The notes beneath the pieces were generated by a model that saw only the letters and a list, made by a program, of their open reading frames with translations, was not told the origin of the DNA and searched no databases. DNA of 6,753 bases. It comes from Sulfurimonas sp. (lineage in GTDB: Bacteria > Campylobacterota > Campylobacteria > Campylobacterales > Sulfurimonadaceae). The stretch lies in the NCBI GenBank assembly GCA_024762745.1, contig JANTGV010000063.1, forward strand, positions 1 to 6,753, read 5' to 3'. Each line of letters opens with the position of its first letter. Positions within the stretch are counted from its first letter, which is position 1. Positions 5,247 to 6,753 of this stretch are shown here, one piece after another. The position numbers were made by a program, and so were the translations under genes.

Positions 5247-6753
5247 TGAAAGCTAATTTAAAAGTATTAACTATTGGACTATTTGCTGTTATCCCTCCAT
5301 TTGCTCATGCTCAAAAGATAGGAACTCTATCTATTTTTATGCTAAAAGATGGAAAACCACTTATTAGAAATGAGATTGTAGTTGATAATAAAAAACATCT
5401 ACGAACTGATATTGATGGTAGAGCTAAAGTTACCCTTAAAATTGGAAAACACCAAATAGAAGCATTTGGTAAAAACTCCAAAGGTAGTAACTTAGGTTAT
5501 ATCAAAAAGTCTGTATTAATCAAAGAGGACAAAGATACACAAGTTATTGCCTCATTTACTATGGATGAACCTGAAGTAAATGTAGATATTCCCGTAGGTG
5601 AAGTAGAAAAGAAAAAGAAAAAAGACTCAAAAGCTACAGGTGAGGGAACTTTAAATGGTACAGTTTTGACAACTGACAAAAATAGTCCTATTGAGGGTGC
5701 TAGAGTTTTTGTCAAAGGTACATCAATAGATGCTAGAACTGATGCAAATGGTCATTTTAGTGTCAAGATACCATCAGGTGTTCCTGTAAGTATATCAGTA
5801 GTAAGTTCAGCATATTCAGCACAAACTATTAGTGACCTAAAAGTAGAAAAAGGTGGAATTATATCTAAAACTATCAAACTTACACCTGCAAGTTTAGAGC
5901 TTGAAGAGTTTGTAGTTTTAGCTCCTAAAATTGAAGGTTCAGTAGCTACTGTTATTGCAGAGGTTAAAAATAATGAAGCTGTAGGTGATGTATTAGGAAG
6001 TGAACAGTTTTCTAAAAGTGGTGACTCTAGTGCTGCAGCAGCCCTTAAAAGAGTAAGTGGGGTTACTATTGTTGGTGGGAAATATGTATTTGTAAGAGGT
6101 CTTGGAGATAGATACTCAACTGTTATGTTTAATGGTATGCACTTACCATCACCAGAGCCTAGTAAAAGGGTTGTTCCTTTGGATATTTTCCCTACATCAG
6201 TTATCAAAAGTATGACTATTCAAAAAGCATTTACAGGTGATATTCCAGGAAGTTTTGGTGGGGGAACAGTACTTATTGATAGTAAAGATATTCCTAAAAA
6301 ACCATTTGCAAAAGTAAGTTTGGGTCTTACTGGAAACTCTGCTGTGGGTAGCAATGGTGTTTATAATGGTGATAATTCAAAATCACTTCCAAGTAGTGTT
6401 ATAAGTGCTAGTAATGGATTTGAGTATATTAATGATGAAGCTTTCACTAGAGCAGTACTTTATAATCGTTCAATGCATAGAACTACAACTACAATTCCTG
6501 TTGGAGGGAGTATAGGTTTAGCTCTTGGTGATAGTTATGAGATTGGAGATGATATGAGACTTGGTGCATCTGCAACCATGTTTTATAAAAATAGTGCTGA
6601 TAATAATGATTTGGAGTATCAAAAACATATCTATAATATGAATACTAAATCTATATTTACAGACTCTAAAACGAATGCAGAACAGACCAAGTTCAAAACT
6701 CAATATGGTGGAATGTTCAATCTTGGGCTAAACTATTTGGGTGATAGTATGGT
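5246..6753 (+). CDS. TonB-dependent outer-membrane receptor with two N-terminal beta domains (partial, 3' end missing)
   Basis: The frame stays open from the ATG at 5246 to the window edge (502 codons plus two bases), so the C-terminal barrel is cut off. A GGAG site (5234-5237) lies eight bases upstream. A signal peptide ends after AHA (residue 22). Residues about 25-105 form a first beta domain with a GK-P-I...D-DG-A pattern, followed by a linker with five lysines (122-126). Residues about 134-215 form a carboxypeptidase-regulatory-like domain (GTVLTTDKNSPIEGARVFVK at 138-157, TDANGHFSVKIPSG at 165-178). A TonB-box-like segment, LELEEFVVLAP, lies at 217-227. The plug (about 240-350) has RVSGVTIVGGKYVFVRGLGD (269-288), NGMHLPSPEPSKRVVPLDIF (296-315) and a GSFGGGTVLIDSKDIP end (335-350); beta-barrel strands follow. 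The plug resembles the large receptor family with an RGLG.RY motif, whose substrates are diverse, so no substrate can be read off. Its place in the operon suggests that it is the client of the upstream TonB. Confidence 0.9.
   Translation, partial: MKANLKVLTIGLFAVIPPFAHAQKIGTLSIFMLKDGKPLIRNEIVVDNKKHLRTDIDGRAKVTLKIGKHQIEAFGKNSKGSNLGYIKKSVLIKEDKDTQVIASFTMDEPEVNVDIPVGEVEKKKKKDSKATGEGTLNGTVLTTDKNSPIEGARVFVKGTSIDARTDANGHFSVKIPSGVPVSISVVSSAYSAQTISDLKVEKGGIISKTIKLTPASLELEEFVVLAPKIEGSVATVIAEVKNNEAVGDVLGSEQFSKSGDSSAAAALKRVSGVTIVGGKYVFVRGLGDRYSTVMFNGMHLPSPEPSKRVVPLDIFPTSVIKSMTIQKAFTGDIPGSFGGGTVLIDSKDIPKKPFAKVSLGLTGNSAVGSNGVYNGDNSKSLPSSVISASNGFEYINDEAFTRAVLYNRSMHRTTTTIPVGGSIGLALGDSYEIGDDMRLGASATMFYKNSADNNDLEYQKHIYNMNTKSIFTDSKTNAEQTKFKTQYGGMFNLGLNYLGDSM

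Larger units (their letters stand above)
159..6753 (+). other. Single operon for a TonB transport system (runs off the right edge)
   Basis: Seven genes run in one direction. The junctions are a 1-nt overlap (935), a 4-nt overlap (2254-2257), an 11-nt overlap (2870-2880), a 5-nt gap, a 14-nt gap and a 1-nt overlap (5246). No hairpin followed by a T-run, and no room for an internal promoter, is seen between genes. The overlaps point to translational coupling, which would help keep the channel subunits in balance. Protein families support one function: energy transduction from the inner membrane to an outer-membrane receptor encoded by the last visible gene. Confidence 0.85.

Noticed and set aside
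5605..5630. A/G-rich tract in the receptor linker as a phase-variable switch
   Set aside because: The tract is interrupted by G residues, with its longest A-run six bases, which is short for phase variation. The frame is intact.
5752..6207. 151-codon minus-strand open frame within the receptor gene
   Set aside because: It is antisense to well-recognised plug-domain sequence, has low-complexity Ser/Thr/Leu composition and no family resemblance; it is a shadow of the real frame.

Overview
The window is AT-rich, with Lys/Glu-rich proteins encoded mostly by AAA/GAA/GAG, AGA arginine codons, and tightly packed genes. This suggests a Campylobacterota bacterium (Sulfurovum/Sulfurimonas-like). That assignment is inferred from composition and style only. 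All genes lie on the + strand and read like one operon: every junction is an overlap or a gap of at most 14 nt, and I see no terminator.

Layout: positions 1-158 are a regulatory region. On the + strand it carries a four-unit, 11-bp-period array of TGTTA-like heptads (74-113) followed by a candidate -10 box (123-128). On the - strand, at the left edge, lies a second two-unit box (2-19). Both resemble Pho boxes, or more generally sites for an OmpR/PhoB-family regulator. The genes follow in this order: a periplasmic coiled-coil DUF3450 protein (159-935); a TtpC-like protein with a periplasmic coiled-coil domain fused to a MotA/TolQ/ExbB channel domain (935-2257); a short ExbB (2254-2880); ExbD (2870-3277); a TonB2-type TonB (3283-3927); an exported TPR protein (3942-5246); and the first 502 codons of a TonB-dependent outer-membrane receptor with two extra N-terminal beta domains (5246 to the right edge, incomplete). 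The receptor is uninterrupted but has no stop codon in the window.

How they work together: ExbB/ExbD and the TtpC-like protein should form an inner-membrane motor driven by proton-motive force. TonB carries that energy across the periplasm to the receptor's TonB box, and the receptor imports a ligand through the outer membrane. DUF3450 and the TPR protein are periplasmic partners of unknown mechanism. From memory, the order DUF3450-ttpC-exbB-exbD-tonB-TPR matches the Vibrio TonB2-type cluster. Here it is joined to its own receptor and sits behind what looks like a phosphate-starvation promoter. The main hypothesis is therefore a self-contained, Pho-controlled TonB uptake system whose substrate may be a phosphorus compound. 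The gene families are well supported. The Pho control and the substrate are inference.
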